From positions 1-41,323 of the forward strand of contig CAJXFT010000010.1 in assembly GCA_913053235.1 (NCBI GenBank): a DNA stretch of 41,323 nucleotides. Reading direction: 5' to 3'. Below, one piece after another: positions 1 through 8,500 of the stretch. The notes beneath the pieces are model-generated. The model saw nothing but the letters and a program-made list of their open reading frames with translations, searched no databases and had not been told where the DNA came from. The stretch comes from an uncultured Alphaproteobacteria bacterium. Lineage in GTDB: Bacteria > Pseudomonadota > Alphaproteobacteria > UBA828. Within the stretch, counting starts at the first letter, position 1. Each line of letters starts with the position of its first letter. Both the position numbers and the translations under genes were made by a program.

Positions 1-422
1 TGGAAGGGCTGGCATCCCATCTCGAATATCAGCCGGCGCCGCCCGCCGATGTCGATATCGCCAAGGCCGAGTTCATCATTTCGGTGGGGCGCGCCATCGA
101 GGACGACAAGAACGTGCCCAAATTCGCCGCCCTGGCCGAGCGCCTCGGCGCCACCTTCGGCTGCTCGCGCCCGGTCGCCGATTCGGGCTGGCTGCCGAAG
201 GCCCATCAGGTCGGCCAGTCCGGCACCATCGCTTCCAGTTGCAAGCTCTATATCGCGCTCGGCATTTCCGGCGCGGTGCAGCATCTCGCCGGCATGAAAC
301 ATGTCGAGACCATCATCGCCGTCAACACCGACCCCAATGCGCCGATGTTCAACGTCGCCCATTACGGCGCCACGATTGACATCTTCGAATTGGCCGAGGA
401 ATTGGAGAAGGAATTCAATTGA
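1..422 (+). CDS. etfA: Electron transfer flavoprotein alpha subunit, C-terminal part (5' truncated by window edge)
   Basis: The reading frame is open from the window edge (first full codon at base 3) to TGA at 420-422, giving about 139 residues. They match the C-terminal FAD-binding domain of ETF alpha: SRPVADSGWLP, then QVGQSG, then YIALGISGAVQHLAGM, then a VNTDPNAPMF segment and the closing HYGATIDIF. In this family the domain holds the FAD that takes electrons from flavin dehydrogenases and passes them to ETF-ubiquinone oxidoreductase at the membrane. The next gene starts inside this stop codon, so the two are translationally coupled. That neighbour is a dimethylglycine/sarcosine dehydrogenase homologue, a known class of ETF client, so this is probably its dedicated electron acceptor. 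The N-terminal half and the beta subunit lie outside the window. Confidence 0.95.
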   Translation, partial: EGLASHLEYQPAPPADVDIAKAEFIISVGRAIEDDKNVPKFAALAERLGATFGCSRPVADSGWLPKAHQVGQSGTIASSCKLYIALGISGAVQHLAGMKHVETIIAVNTDPNAPMFNVAHYGATIDIFELAEELEKEFN

Positions 423-2866
423 GCGCTAATTTTCCCGATCAGGCGCGCGTCGTCATCATCGGCGGCGGCGCCATAGGCTGCGCCACCGCCTATCATCTGG
501 CCAAGCATGGCTGCACCGATGTCGTCATCCTCGAGCGCCACAAGCTGACCTCGGGCTCGACCTGGCACGCCGCCGGCGCCTATGCGCAATTTCGCACCGA
601 CCCCAATGCCGGGCGCATGATGGCCTATGGCGGCGAGCTTTACGCCGCGCTCGAAGCCGAAACCGGGCAGGCCACCGGCTGGCACCGCACCGGCGGCATG
701 CGCGTCGCCTGCAACCCGGAGCGCCGCCGCGAATATGAGCGCGCCATCACCATCGCGCGCTCGTTCGGGGTCGAGATGGAACTGCTGACGCCGAAGGAAG
801 CGGGTGCGCTGATCCCGATCATGACCACCGACAAGATGGACTGCGCCCTCTACATCCCGTCCGACGGCGCCTTCAGCCCTACCGATCTTTGCATGGCCCT
901 GGCCAAGGGCGCGCGCATGCACGGCGCGCGGATTTTCGAGGACACGCTGGTGACCGGCTTCGACATCCATCAGGGCGCGGTGCGCGCGGTCGAGACCTCG
1001 CACGGCAAGATAAATTGCGAGACGGCGGTGATCTGCTGCGGCATCTGGTCGCGTGAAATCGGCCTCCTGGCCGGCGTCAATATACCCGTCCAGCCGTCGC
1101 ATCATTGCTATTTCATCACCGAGCCGATCGAAGGTGTGACGCGCGACATGCCGACTTTCCGCGATCCGGACAAGTGGCATTACATACGCGAGGAAGTCGG
1201 CGGCCTGATCGTCGGCCAATATGATCCCGACCCGATCCCCTATATCGGCAACATCCCGGAGGGCCATGAATTCAAGCTCATGCCCGAAAATCTCGACCAT
1301 TTCATGCCCCGCCTCGAAGGCGTGATGGAGTGGATCCCGGCGCTGCAGACGGCCGGCATCAAGACCTGGATGCACGGTCTCGAAGCCTTTACCGAAGATC
1401 AGAACCCGGTCATGGGCGAGGCGCCCGAGGTGCGCAACCTGTTCGTCAGCGCCGGCTTCAATGCGTATGGCGTCACCGGCGCCGGCGGCGCCGGCATGGT
1501 GATAGGCGAATGGATTCTGAACGGCGAGCCGCCCTATGATGTCTGGAGCTTCGATATCCGCCGCTTCGGCGCCTATCACCGCTCCGACAATCAGGTTCTG
1601 GCGCGCTCGCTGGAAGGCCAGGGCCACCATTACACCATCATCTGGCCCTATGAGGAGATGACGGCCGGGCGGCCGCTTCGGCGCAGTGCGATTTACGGAG
1701 CACTGCAAGCAAAGCGCGCCTGTTTCGGCGCCAAGTCCGGCTGGGAGCGGCCCAACTGGTTCGCCCCCGCCGGCGTCGAACCGGTCGAGATCAACAGCTT
1801 CGCGCGGCCCAACTGGCATGAGCATGTCGGCGCCGAACATGCCGCCTGCCGCAACAGCGCCGCCCTGTTCGATCAATCCTCGTTCGCCAAATTCTCGCTG
1901 GTCGGGCGCGACGCCGAGGTGGTTCTCGGGCGCCTCTGCGCCGGCGACGTCGCGGTGCCGCCGGGCCGCACCGTTTATACCCAGATGTTGAACCGCCAAG
2001 GCGGCATCGAATGCGATCTCACCGTGACGCGCATCACAGAGGATCAATATTACATCGTCACCGGCACCGGCTTCGCGACCCATGATTTCGACCATATCAA
2101 GCGCCACATTCCAGGCGACGCGCATGCCTCGCTGGTCGATGTCACCTCCGCCTACGGCGTGCTGTCGCTGATGGGGCCGAACGCACGGAAAATCCTCGAA
2201 GCGGTGGCGGAAGGCGATGTCGGCGCCGAGGCCTTCCCGTTCATGGCGGCCAGGGAAATCCATATCGGCGGCGCCCCGGTGCGCGCTCTGCGCCTGACCT
2301 ATGTCGGCGAGCTCGGCTGGGAGCTGCATGTGCCGACGGAATATATGCTCACGGTTTACGAGGCGCTTGCCGCGGCGGACGCGGCGTTCGGCCTCGTCGA
2401 TGCCGGCTACCGGGCGATCGATAGCTTGCGCCTGGAAAAAGGCTACCGTGCCTGGGCCGGAGATATCGGCGCCGATTTCACACCGCTCGAAGCGGGACTC
2501 GGCTTCGCCGTGGCGTTCGACAAGGAGAGCGATTTCATCGGCCGCGACGCGCTCTTGCGCCAGCGCGACGAGCCGCTCGTCAAGCGGCTGGTGACCATCA
2601 CCACGGCGGACGATCCCGAATTGCTGCTGACCGGCCGCGAGACCATCATCCGCGACGGCGAGCGCGTCGGCTGGCTTTCTTCCGGTGGCTACGGCCATAC
2701 CATCGGCAGGCATATCGGCCTCGGCTATATACGGCGCGGCGAAGGCGTGACGAATGATTATCTGCGCGCCGGCAGCTACCGCCTCGAAGCCGCCAACCGC
2801 CAGGTCGAGGCGGAACTGCATCTGCGGCCGCTCTACGATCCCGATTCCAGCCGCGTCAAAAGCTAG
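419..2866 (+). CDS. FAD-dependent dimethylglycine/sarcosine dehydrogenase-like protein with GcvT domain
   Basis: The product has 815 residues, the usual size for dimethylglycine and sarcosine dehydrogenases. A DAO-type FAD domain starts with GGGAIG (about 15-20) and Glu39 as the likely ribose ligand. STWHAAG follows, in which His50 matches the histidine that carries covalent FAD in dimethylglycine dehydrogenase. A linker near 385-440 leads into a GcvT-like tetrahydrofolate domain (about 440-700) and a GcvT C-terminal barrel (about 715-805). Such enzymes oxidatively remove an N-methyl group and pass the one-carbon unit to tetrahydrofolate and the electrons to ETF. The TTG start overlaps the etfA stop (TTGA), and the frame has no better start nearby. 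The exact amine (sarcosine, dimethylglycine or another N-methyl amine) cannot be read from sequence. Confidence 0.9.
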   Translation: MSANFPDQARVVIIGGGAIGCATAYHLAKHGCTDVVILERHKLTSGSTWHAAGAYAQFRTDPNAGRMMAYGGELYAALEAETGQATGWHRTGGMRVACNPERRREYERAITIARSFGVEMELLTPKEAGALIPIMTTDKMDCALYIPSDGAFSPTDLCMALAKGARMHGARIFEDTLVTGFDIHQGAVRAVETSHGKINCETAVICCGIWSREIGLLAGVNIPVQPSHHCYFITEPIEGVTRDMPTFRDPDKWHYIREEVGGLIVGQYDPDPIPYIGNIPEGHEFKLMPENLDHFMPRLEGVMEWIPALQTAGIKTWMHGLEAFTEDQNPVMGEAPEVRNLFVSAGFNAYGVTGAGGAGMVIGEWILNGEPPYDVWSFDIRRFGAYHRSDNQVLARSLEGQGHHYTIIWPYEEMTAGRPLRRSAIYGALQAKRACFGAKSGWERPNWFAPAGVEPVEINSFARPNWHEHVGAEHAACRNSAALFDQSSFAKFSLVGRDAEVVLGRLCAGDVAVPPGRTVYTQMLNRQGGIECDLTVTRITEDQYYIVTGTGFATHDFDHIKRHIPGDAHASLVDVTSAYGVLSLMGPNARKILEAVAEGDVGAEAFPFMAAREIHIGGAPVRALRLTYVGELGWELHVPTEYMLTVYEALAAADAAFGLVDAGYRAIDSLRLEKGYRAWAGDIGADFTPLEAGLGFAVAFDKESDFIGRDALLRQRDEPLVKRLVTITTADDPELLLTGRETIIRDGERVGWLSSGGYGHTIGRHIGLGYIRRGEGVTNDYLRAGSYRLEAANRQVEAELHLRPLYDPDSSRVKS

Positions 2867-2869
2867 GCC

Positions 2870-3832
2870 ATGGCCGAGGAAATCGATTCGGCCGGCGTGT
2901 TCGACGCCATCGGCGATGCCCAGGGCGCGGCGGAGATGAGCGCGCCGGCGATCGCGCGCGCCAAGGCGCTGCCGATCTGGCGCGGCGAGGTGGTGCCGCA
3001 ACTGTTGAGCGGCGGCCTCAGCAACATCAATTTGACCGTCGAGGACGCCGGCAAGCGCTATGTCGTCCGCATCGGCGGCGACGAACCCAGCCTCGGCGTG
3101 TTCCGCGCCAACGAGGTGATGTCGCTGCGCGCCGCCCATGCCGCCGGGGTTGCCGCCGAGGTGTTCTATGACGAGCCCGGCCTGACCGTGCTCGGCTACA
3201 TTCCCGGCCGCGCGCTGACGCCCGATGACATGCATGTGCCCGACATGATCGCCAAGGCGGCGCGGCTGATCCGCCGCATGCACAGCGAGGCGCACAAGCA
3301 TCTCGACGGCACCGGCGCGGTATTCTGGCCGTTTCACCATAACCGCTGGTATGTCCGCCAACTGGCCGAGCACGGCGCCGCGCTGGAGGAAAAATGGCGG
3401 GCGCTGCTGCCCAACCTGGTCGCCGAGAATAACGAGCTCGAGGCGGCGATCGGCAGAGCCCATACCGTCTATGGCCATAACGACATCAATCCGCAAAACA
3501 TCATCATCGACGATGACGGGCGGCTGTGGTTCGTCGATCTCGAATATGCCGGCTTCGGCATGGATCTGTTCGACATGGGCGTGCTGGCGATGAACAGCGA
3601 CCACGACGAGACGGAAGACCGCCTCATGCTCGAAAGCTATTACGAAGCACCACCAGACGAGGAACTGGCGCGCCGCTACACCGCCGCCAAGGCTACCGGC
3701 GCCTTGCGCGAATTCCTGTGGGGCATCCTCTCACAGGTCAGCGAGCGGCCGATCGAATTCGATTACAGCATCTATGCCGATATGTTCGTCGAGCGCTACC
3801 AGCGCTTCCTCGCCGACTTCCGGAACTTTTGA
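2870..3832 (+). CDS. Choline/ethanolamine-kinase-like phosphotransferase (APH superfamily)
   Basis: The product has 320 residues and the ATG lies 3 bases after the stop of the dehydrogenase gene, so the two are almost certainly cotranscribed. The kinase-like fold is shown by the N-lobe segment GGLSNINLTV then YVVRIGG (nucleotide loop and ATP-binding region) and by the Brenner motif HNDINPQNIII followed by WFVDLEYA (catalytic Asp, metal-binding Asn and Asp). This pattern is typical of the choline/ethanolamine kinase branch rather than of aminoglycoside resistance enzymes. Its position behind an N-methyl-amine dehydrogenase suggests a small amino alcohol or related metabolite as substrate, but that is inference. 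It ends 5 bases from the stop of the oppositely oriented regulator gene. Confidence 0.82.
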   Translation: MAEEIDSAGVFDAIGDAQGAAEMSAPAIARAKALPIWRGEVVPQLLSGGLSNINLTVEDAGKRYVVRIGGDEPSLGVFRANEVMSLRAAHAAGVAAEVFYDEPGLTVLGYIPGRALTPDDMHVPDMIAKAARLIRRMHSEAHKHLDGTGAVFWPFHHNRWYVRQLAEHGAALEEKWRALLPNLVAENNELEAAIGRAHTVYGHNDINPQNIIIDDDGRLWFVDLEYAGFGMDLFDMGVLAMNSDHDETEDRLMLESYYEAPPDEELARRYTAAKATGALREFLWGILSQVSERPIEFDYSIYADMFVERYQRFLADFRNF

Positions 3833-3837
3833 CCGGC

Positions 3838-6306
3838 CTAATTTTTGAGCTCATCGAGCAGCGCCCCGGCGGCCAACAGGTCGGCGCTGTCGAAGCCCTC
3901 GGTAAACCAGCCGTATACCGGGGCGAGCAGATCATGCGCCTCGCCGCGCCTGCCGCGCTCGCCCCACAGCCGGGCAAGAGCCGTGCTGGCGCGCAGCTCA
4001 AATGATTTTGCCTGCTGCCGGCGCGCGATCGCCACGGCGCGCTGAACCGAGGCCTCGGCTTCGTCGTAATTATCGCGCGAGCGCGCCAGCAGCAGCTCGC
4101 CGCGCAGCCGATGCAGTTCGGCCTCCCACCAGCGCTCGCCATTCGCCGTGGCGAATTCGAGCGCTTCGCCGAGCACATGCAGGCCCTCTTCGAGCTGATC
4201 CGCCCGGCCCAGCACCTCGGCCAACAGGGCGAGATAATATGTCCGGCGGACATCGGTCCCGGTGGCATAGAGGCCGGCCAGGCTTTCGCGCAGCATCGAC
4301 AACCCGGCCTCCGGCTCACCTTGCGTTGCGACGGCCCAGCCGCGCAGCAGGTTGCCGGTTGTCAGGTAGCTCGGAAATCCCTGCTCGACCGACAGGGCGA
4401 CCGTCATCTCGGCCTGTTGCCGGGCGCGGCTTGCCTCGCCGCGAAATTGATGGACGTAGCTGGAGGTGCTGAGGGCGATGACCTCGCTGAACGGCTGGGC
4501 GAGCTCGCGCGCCAGCGCAACCGCGTCCCGCACCAGGCTTGCGGCTTTGTCGGGGTAGCCGAGTATCCACAGCGACAACGAACCCTGATAGCGGCTGCAC
4601 ACCCCCGGATCGTGGCCGCCATACATAAGAGCGTGCGAACGATGTTGGTCCGGATCGTAGAGTGCCCGGCCCTGTTCCGCATGGCGCCGGCAGGCCGCGA
4701 ACTCACCCCGGTACAGCAGCACCGTCCACGCCGAATGATGGCCCTGTAGGAGCAGCCCGCGATCCTGATCCTGGTTCGCCAAATCGATGAGCTGATAGGA
4801 AAGCTCGCTGGCTTCGTCATATTTCATGCGCATGGCATTGAAGAACCAGAGGCCCCATAGCGCGGCATAAAGCTGGCGCCTGTCGCCGAGTTGTTCGCTG
4901 AGTTTTCGCGCCCGCGAAAATGCCCGGGTGACCTCGGGCGCCGGGCCCTTGACCGCCATCAGCGAGATTCCGATGGCGGTTTGCGTCGGCACCTCAAGGC
5001 GGGCGCGCGCTCGGTTGTCGGGCAGACCTTCAAGCAATTGCAGGGCGCGGGCGAAATGGGCGAGCGCTTCCTTGTGGTCAAAACGCTGAGCCGCCTGTTG
5101 CCCGGCCTCGTGCCAATAAGCCATAGCGGTCTCGGTATGCCTTGCCTCGCTGTTGGCGAGCGCCTTCTCGCGCGTCAGACAGGCGCCGATGATGGCCGCC
5201 GCCGCCGTCGATGCTTCGGTCGTGGCGGCGCTCGAATCCGCCGTTCTCAGGGCGCAATGCTCGGCCCAGATTACCTGCCCGCCGAGCGATTCCTGGAGGC
5301 GCAGCCTGAGCCGCGCGCCGCGCAAAGGTCCGGCGACGCTGGCGATCAGGACATAGCGCGCGCTCACATCGCCGAGATCGCCATCCTCGTTGCGCTCGGA
5401 GCCGGCGATGACGGTGAGCAGGCGGGCCTGCGAAAGGTTGATGATGAGATCCTCGACAAAGCGGGCCGCCATGCTGCGCAGCGCCTGGTCCGGACCCCGA
5501 TTGTCGAGCGCGACGACCAACACCGGCGCGGCGTCGGGCTGCCAGGATTGTGTCGCCACGCGCTCTCGGCGCGCGGGGGTTTCCTCGGCACGCGCTATGG
5601 TTTGGAAATGCTCTCTGGTCGCCTGGGATGGCCCGATGCCGAGCTCGCGCCTCAGCACCAGGCCGTATTCGCGGTATTGCCGCGCCGCGGAATCGCTGCG
5701 CCCGAGATTGAAATAGAGCTCGATCAGCAGGCGCTGGGCATCCTCGCGAATGGGATCCAATCCGACCAGCCTGAGGCCGGTTTGCAATGCCTCGTGCAAT
5801 TCGCCGGCATCCTGCTGGCTCCTTAACAGCCGCATGAGAATGTCCGAGGCGAGCTCGCGCAGGCGGGCGCGCTGGTCCCTGAGCCATTCCTCGAACGCCT
5901 CGTCGGCAATGTCGATGCCGGCGAGAAGATCGCCGCGGTAAAGCGCCGCCGCCTCGAGCAGCGCCTTCGGCGTGCCGATGGCGGCGAGATCGCGCATGCG
6001 AATGGCATCGACCCGGCCGGCGGCGCGCTCAAGCGCCAGCGTATGGCGATCGGCGAGCAGGCGCCGGACGCCGAGATCGGCCAGGCATTTCTGCAACAGG
6101 TAGATCGTCTGGCGCAGGCTGTGATGCGCCTGGTCGCGGCCGCGATCGCTCCACAGCAGCGCGGCGATCTCGTCGCGGCGGTAATTATGGCCGGGCGAAA
6201 GTGCCAGGAAGGTGAGAAGGGCTTCCGCCTTCCTGGTCGGCAGCGTCACCTCACCCGGCGCGGTGATTTCGAAACCACCGAGCACTCGTAGCTGCAATTC
6301 CGGCAT
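3838..6306 (-). CDS. SARP/BTAD-type transcriptional activator with TolB-like and TPR regions
   Basis: The product has 822 residues. Residues 1-95 look like an OmpR-type winged helix (LRVLGGFEI opening, then LPTRKAEALLTFLAL and LLWSDRGRDQAHHSLRQTI). About 100-245 is a bacterial transcriptional activator domain of the AfsR/DnrI kind (EEWLRDQRARLRELASDIL, then YREYGLVLRRELGIGPS). About 265-400 resembles the TolB-like domain found in some cyclase-linked regulators (YVLIASVAGPLRG, RLRLRLQESLGGQVIWAE). The remainder is helical TPR-like repeats. No NB-ARC Walker motifs are seen, so it is not a full AfsR. It is divergent from the isochorismatase-fold gene at 6518, and the gap between them holds direct repeats that fit a SARP operator, so it probably controls that operon. 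The inducer is unknown. Confidence 0.85.
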   Translation of the reverse strand: MPELQLRVLGGFEITAPGEVTLPTRKAEALLTFLALSPGHNYRRDEIAALLWSDRGRDQAHHSLRQTIYLLQKCLADLGVRRLLADRHTLALERAAGRVDAIRMRDLAAIGTPKALLEAAALYRGDLLAGIDIADEAFEEWLRDQRARLRELASDILMRLLRSQQDAGELHEALQTGLRLVGLDPIREDAQRLLIELYFNLGRSDSAARQYREYGLVLRRELGIGPSQATREHFQTIARAEETPARRERVATQSWQPDAAPVLVVALDNRGPDQALRSMAARFVEDLIINLSQARLLTVIAGSERNEDGDLGDVSARYVLIASVAGPLRGARLRLRLQESLGGQVIWAEHCALRTADSSAATTEASTAAAAIIGACLTREKALANSEARHTETAMAYWHEAGQQAAQRFDHKEALAHFARALQLLEGLPDNRARARLEVPTQTAIGISLMAVKGPAPEVTRAFSRARKLSEQLGDRRQLYAALWGLWFFNAMRMKYDEASELSYQLIDLANQDQDRGLLLQGHHSAWTVLLYRGEFAACRRHAEQGRALYDPDQHRSHALMYGGHDPGVCSRYQGSLSLWILGYPDKAASLVRDAVALARELAQPFSEVIALSTSSYVHQFRGEASRARQQAEMTVALSVEQGFPSYLTTGNLLRGWAVATQGEPEAGLSMLRESLAGLYATGTDVRRTYYLALLAEVLGRADQLEEGLHVLGEALEFATANGERWWEAELHRLRGELLLARSRDNYDEAEASVQRAVAIARRQQAKSFELRASTALARLWGERGRRGEAHDLLAPVYGWFTEGFDSADLLAAGALLDELKN

Positions 6307-6373
6307 CCCTCACCCCCTTGGCCGGCCCGAATAAATCGAACTATAGGCCGCTTTTTGCGACCGGCGGGCATTT

Positions 6374-6415
6374 ATGACGGTTCTATGACGGTAGATATGA
6401 CGGTGGAATGACGCT
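6374..6415 (+). promoter_or_regulatory. Four direct repeats of ATGACGGT at 11/12/11 bp spacing: candidate SARP operator
   Basis: ATGACGGT occurs at 6374, 6385 and 6397, and ATGACGCT at 6408. The start-to-start distances of 11, 12 and 11 bp put all copies on one face of the helix. SARP proteins are known to bind heptamer direct repeats about 11 bp apart, with the last repeat about 8 bp before the -10 box. Here the last repeat ends at 6415 and a -10-like TAATTT lies at 6423-6428. This predicts activation of the plus-strand operon at 6518 by the adjacent SARP-like protein. Confidence 0.75.
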
Positions 6416-6517
6416 AGTGCCGTAATTTTCGTGAGAAGACATCGACATTTGACCGTCCGGAAATTGCCACCGCCACGAGACATTCCGGCGAGTCGCCAAA
6501 ACCAGGGGGGAACTATC

Positions 6518-7099
6518 ATGACGCTTGAACTCGATCCACGCCGCACGGCCGTATTGCCGCTCGATGTTCAAAACGACATCGTCGCGATGACGCCAAACGT
6601 CGAGCCGATCCTGAACAATGTGAAAAGCGTTCTCGACGCCGCCAGGGATGGCAAGGTGCCGGTCGCCTATGTCACCGTGTCGTTCACCGAGGGCTACCCC
6701 GATGCGCCGGTGAAAACCCATCCGCTCTACCAGATGGTGAGCGAGAACCGCATGGTTCTTGCCGCCGGCAGCGGCGCCGAGATTCACGCCAGCGTATCGC
6801 CGAAGCAGGACGAGCTGGTTCTCAACAAGACCAGCGTCGACCCGTTCGTTACCACGCGCCTCGCCCAGCATTTGCAGATCATCGGCGCCGACACGATCGT
6901 CATTATGGGCTTTTCGACGAACTTCGTCGTCGAGTCCACCGCCCGCACGGCGGCCGATATGGGCTATCGGGTCATCGTCGTCAGGGACGCCTGCGGCAGC
7001 GGCAGCGAGGAGAACCATGAGTTCGCGATGTCAAATCTCCTGCCGATGTTTGCTACCGTCGCCGACGCGGCAGAGGTTCGCCAGACGCTGACCGGTTAA
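6518..7099 (+). CDS. Isochorismatase-fold protein lacking the usual catalytic cysteine
   Basis: The product has 193 residues. I place the start at ATG 6518 because a strong ribosome-binding run (AGGGGGG, 6504-6510) sits just upstream; an in-frame ATG at 6431 lacks one and would overlap the probable promoter. The family catalytic Asp is present (PLDVQND, Asp16), as is Lys104 (LNKTSVDPF). The nucleophile position is not cysteine: the family form GxxTNxCVEST reads GFSTNFVVEST here, with Val137 (GTC, 6926-6928). Hydrolases of this family, such as N-carbamoylsarcosine amidase, need that cysteine, so this copy may be a non-hydrolytic binder, may use other chemistry, or may have lost activity. It precedes an NTF2-like gene in the same direction. 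Confidence 0.85.
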   Translation: MTLELDPRRTAVLPLDVQNDIVAMTPNVEPILNNVKSVLDAARDGKVPVAYVTVSFTEGYPDAPVKTHPLYQMVSENRMVLAAGSGAEIHASVSPKQDELVLNKTSVDPFVTTRLAQHLQIIGADTIVIMGFSTNFVVESTARTAADMGYRVIVVRDACGSGSEENHEFAMSNLLPMFATVADAAEVRQTLTG

Positions 7100-7140
7100 A
7101 ACGGCGCCATACCCGCACTCAAGGGAGGAAGGGAACAATC

Positions 7141-7509
7141 ATGGGTAAATCAGAAAATCTCGACGCCTATTTCGAGGCGGTGATAAATGGCGATGGCGAA
7201 GCACTCCTTGAATCGATGAGCGACAGCTTCGTTTTCGATGACCCGAACTTTGGCATGGTCCCCAAGAGCGGAATGGCAGCGTATTTTTCTCGCTTCAAAG
7301 ACACCGTGGCGACGATCCGCGGCGATAAACCCGAAGAAAAACTGATGGTAATCAGCGATATTTTGACGCGCGACGAGGGCGAGGTGATGATCGCATCATG
7401 CTGGTGGTCCGTCCCCGGCACGCAAATACAAGGCGCCGGCCTGTTTAGAGTCGGTGACGACGGCGTTCTGTCGGAGCGGCTGTCATATTATGCCGCACTC
7501 CCGGATTGA
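7141..7509 (+). CDS. NTF2/SnoaL-like small protein
   Basis: The product has 122 residues. The ATG follows a clear ribosome-binding site (GGGAGGAAGGG, about 7122-7132). The pattern is that of the SnoaL/NTF2-like alpha+beta barrel: a helical opening (LDAYFEAVINGDGEALLESM), then SFVFDDPNFGMVPKSG and MAAYFSRF, ending in strands (VMIASCWWSVPG, GAGLFRVGDDGVLSERLSYY). Members include polyketide cyclases, ketosteroid-isomerase-like enzymes and many proteins of unknown role that bind small molecules. It lies 41 bp after the isochorismatase-fold gene, so the two are probably one transcript under the SARP-like regulator. The substrate cannot be assigned. Confidence 0.8.
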   Translation: MGKSENLDAYFEAVINGDGEALLESMSDSFVFDDPNFGMVPKSGMAAYFSRFKDTVATIRGDKPEEKLMVISDILTRDEGEVMIASCWWSVPGTQIQGAGLFRVGDDGVLSERLSYYAALPD

Positions 7510-7540
7510 GGGTGGCGGGCCTGTAGCAAATTCGGGGCGG

Positions 7541-8500
7541 CTATGACGGCCCGGCGTGATAGCCCTTGATACCGACCTGGCGCGCCAGCTCGCTGCCCAT
7601 GCTTTCTCCGCCGTCGAGCTGATCGACGATTTTGCCGAAATCGTAAACCGGCCGCCATCCGAGTTCGTCGCGCGCCTTTTTGTTCACATAGACCCTGTCG
7701 ATAGCGGCAAACATGCGCCACCCCCGGCGCCGATAGACGGCCTCGTATCTGGCGACCCTTCGCCCGACAACATCGGCGGCGTCCGTCCTCAGGTCAGCCA
7801 GGTCTTGGCGCGCCAGCGGCGTTGTGGCGCTGATGATGTAGCGGCCAAATCCGATTTCCGGCGCCCGCTCGACGGCGCATAGATGGGCGCTCACCGCGTC
7901 TTCGAGATCGACCCGGCGGAACAGAAACTCATTGGCCTTGGCATTGTCGCCGGCAAAGCTTTCCCTGATGGCGGCGCTGTCGTCTTCCTCGGGAAAGAAG
8001 CGCGATGTTCTGAGAACCAGGCAGGACAGGCCGTGGTTGCGATGAAACAATTGGCAGAGATCTTCCGCCGCCGCCTTGGTCACCCCGTAAATATTCTTGG
8101 GTACGGGCTCGACATCCTCGGTAATCCAAATCGCCGGGGCGCCGGCGGGGGGAGTCAGGACATCGCCGAAGACGCTGGTGGTGCTGGTGAATACGAAGCG
8201 CCGCAACCGCGCCGCCGCCGCCGCTTCCAGCAGATTCAGCGTGCCGGTGATATTGCTGTCGATGAAGGCCTGGCGGCTGTGGCTCGCGACATGGGGTTTG
8301 TGCAATGTCGCGGTGTGAATGACGGCGTCGATGCCATCGATGCATTGGCTGACGAAATCGCGGTCGACAATCGAGCCGACCATATCGGTGAATTGCGAAT
8401 GCAGAAGATCGGTGCCGACGGCTTCGTTGCCGCTGTTGCGGATCGTTCGAACCAAACCCTCGCCCAAATGGCCGGCGCTGCCGGTGACCAGAATCCTCAA
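7541..8500 (-). CDS. NAD(P)-dependent epimerase/dehydratase (extended SDR)
   Basis: The product has 319 residues. The N-terminal Rossmann motif is GSAGHLG (about 7-13), the conserved Asp follows in GTDLLHS, and the catalytic pair is YGVTK with an upstream STTSVFG serine segment. Length and motifs fit the extended SDR family that includes nucleotide-sugar epimerases and related oxidoreductases. The start is TTG, overlapping the stop of the upstream SDR gene by 4 nt (TTGA on the minus strand), so the two genes are translationally coupled. The family is broad and the substrate is not evident. There is no sugar-nucleotide gene nearby, so a role in small-molecule catabolism with the coupled SDR is more likely than polysaccharide synthesis. 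Confidence 0.88.
   Translation of the reverse strand: MRILVTGSAGHLGEGLVRTIRNSGNEAVGTDLLHSQFTDMVGSIVDRDFVSQCIDGIDAVIHTATLHKPHVASHSRQAFIDSNITGTLNLLEAAAAARLRRFVFTSTTSVFGDVLTPPAGAPAIWITEDVEPVPKNIYGVTKAAAEDLCQLFHRNHGLSCLVLRTSRFFPEEDDSAAIRESFAGDNAKANEFLFRRVDLEDAVSAHLCAVERAPEIGFGRYIISATTPLARQDLADLRTDAADVVGRRVARYEAVYRRRGWRMFAAIDRVYVNKKARDELGWRPVYDFGKIVDQLDGGESMGSELARQVGIKGYHAGPS

Noticed and set aside
362-3604. 1080-codon minus-strand open frame
   Set aside because: It is antisense to the dehydrogenase and kinase genes, which have full domain matches; long antisense frames are expected in GC-rich DNA.
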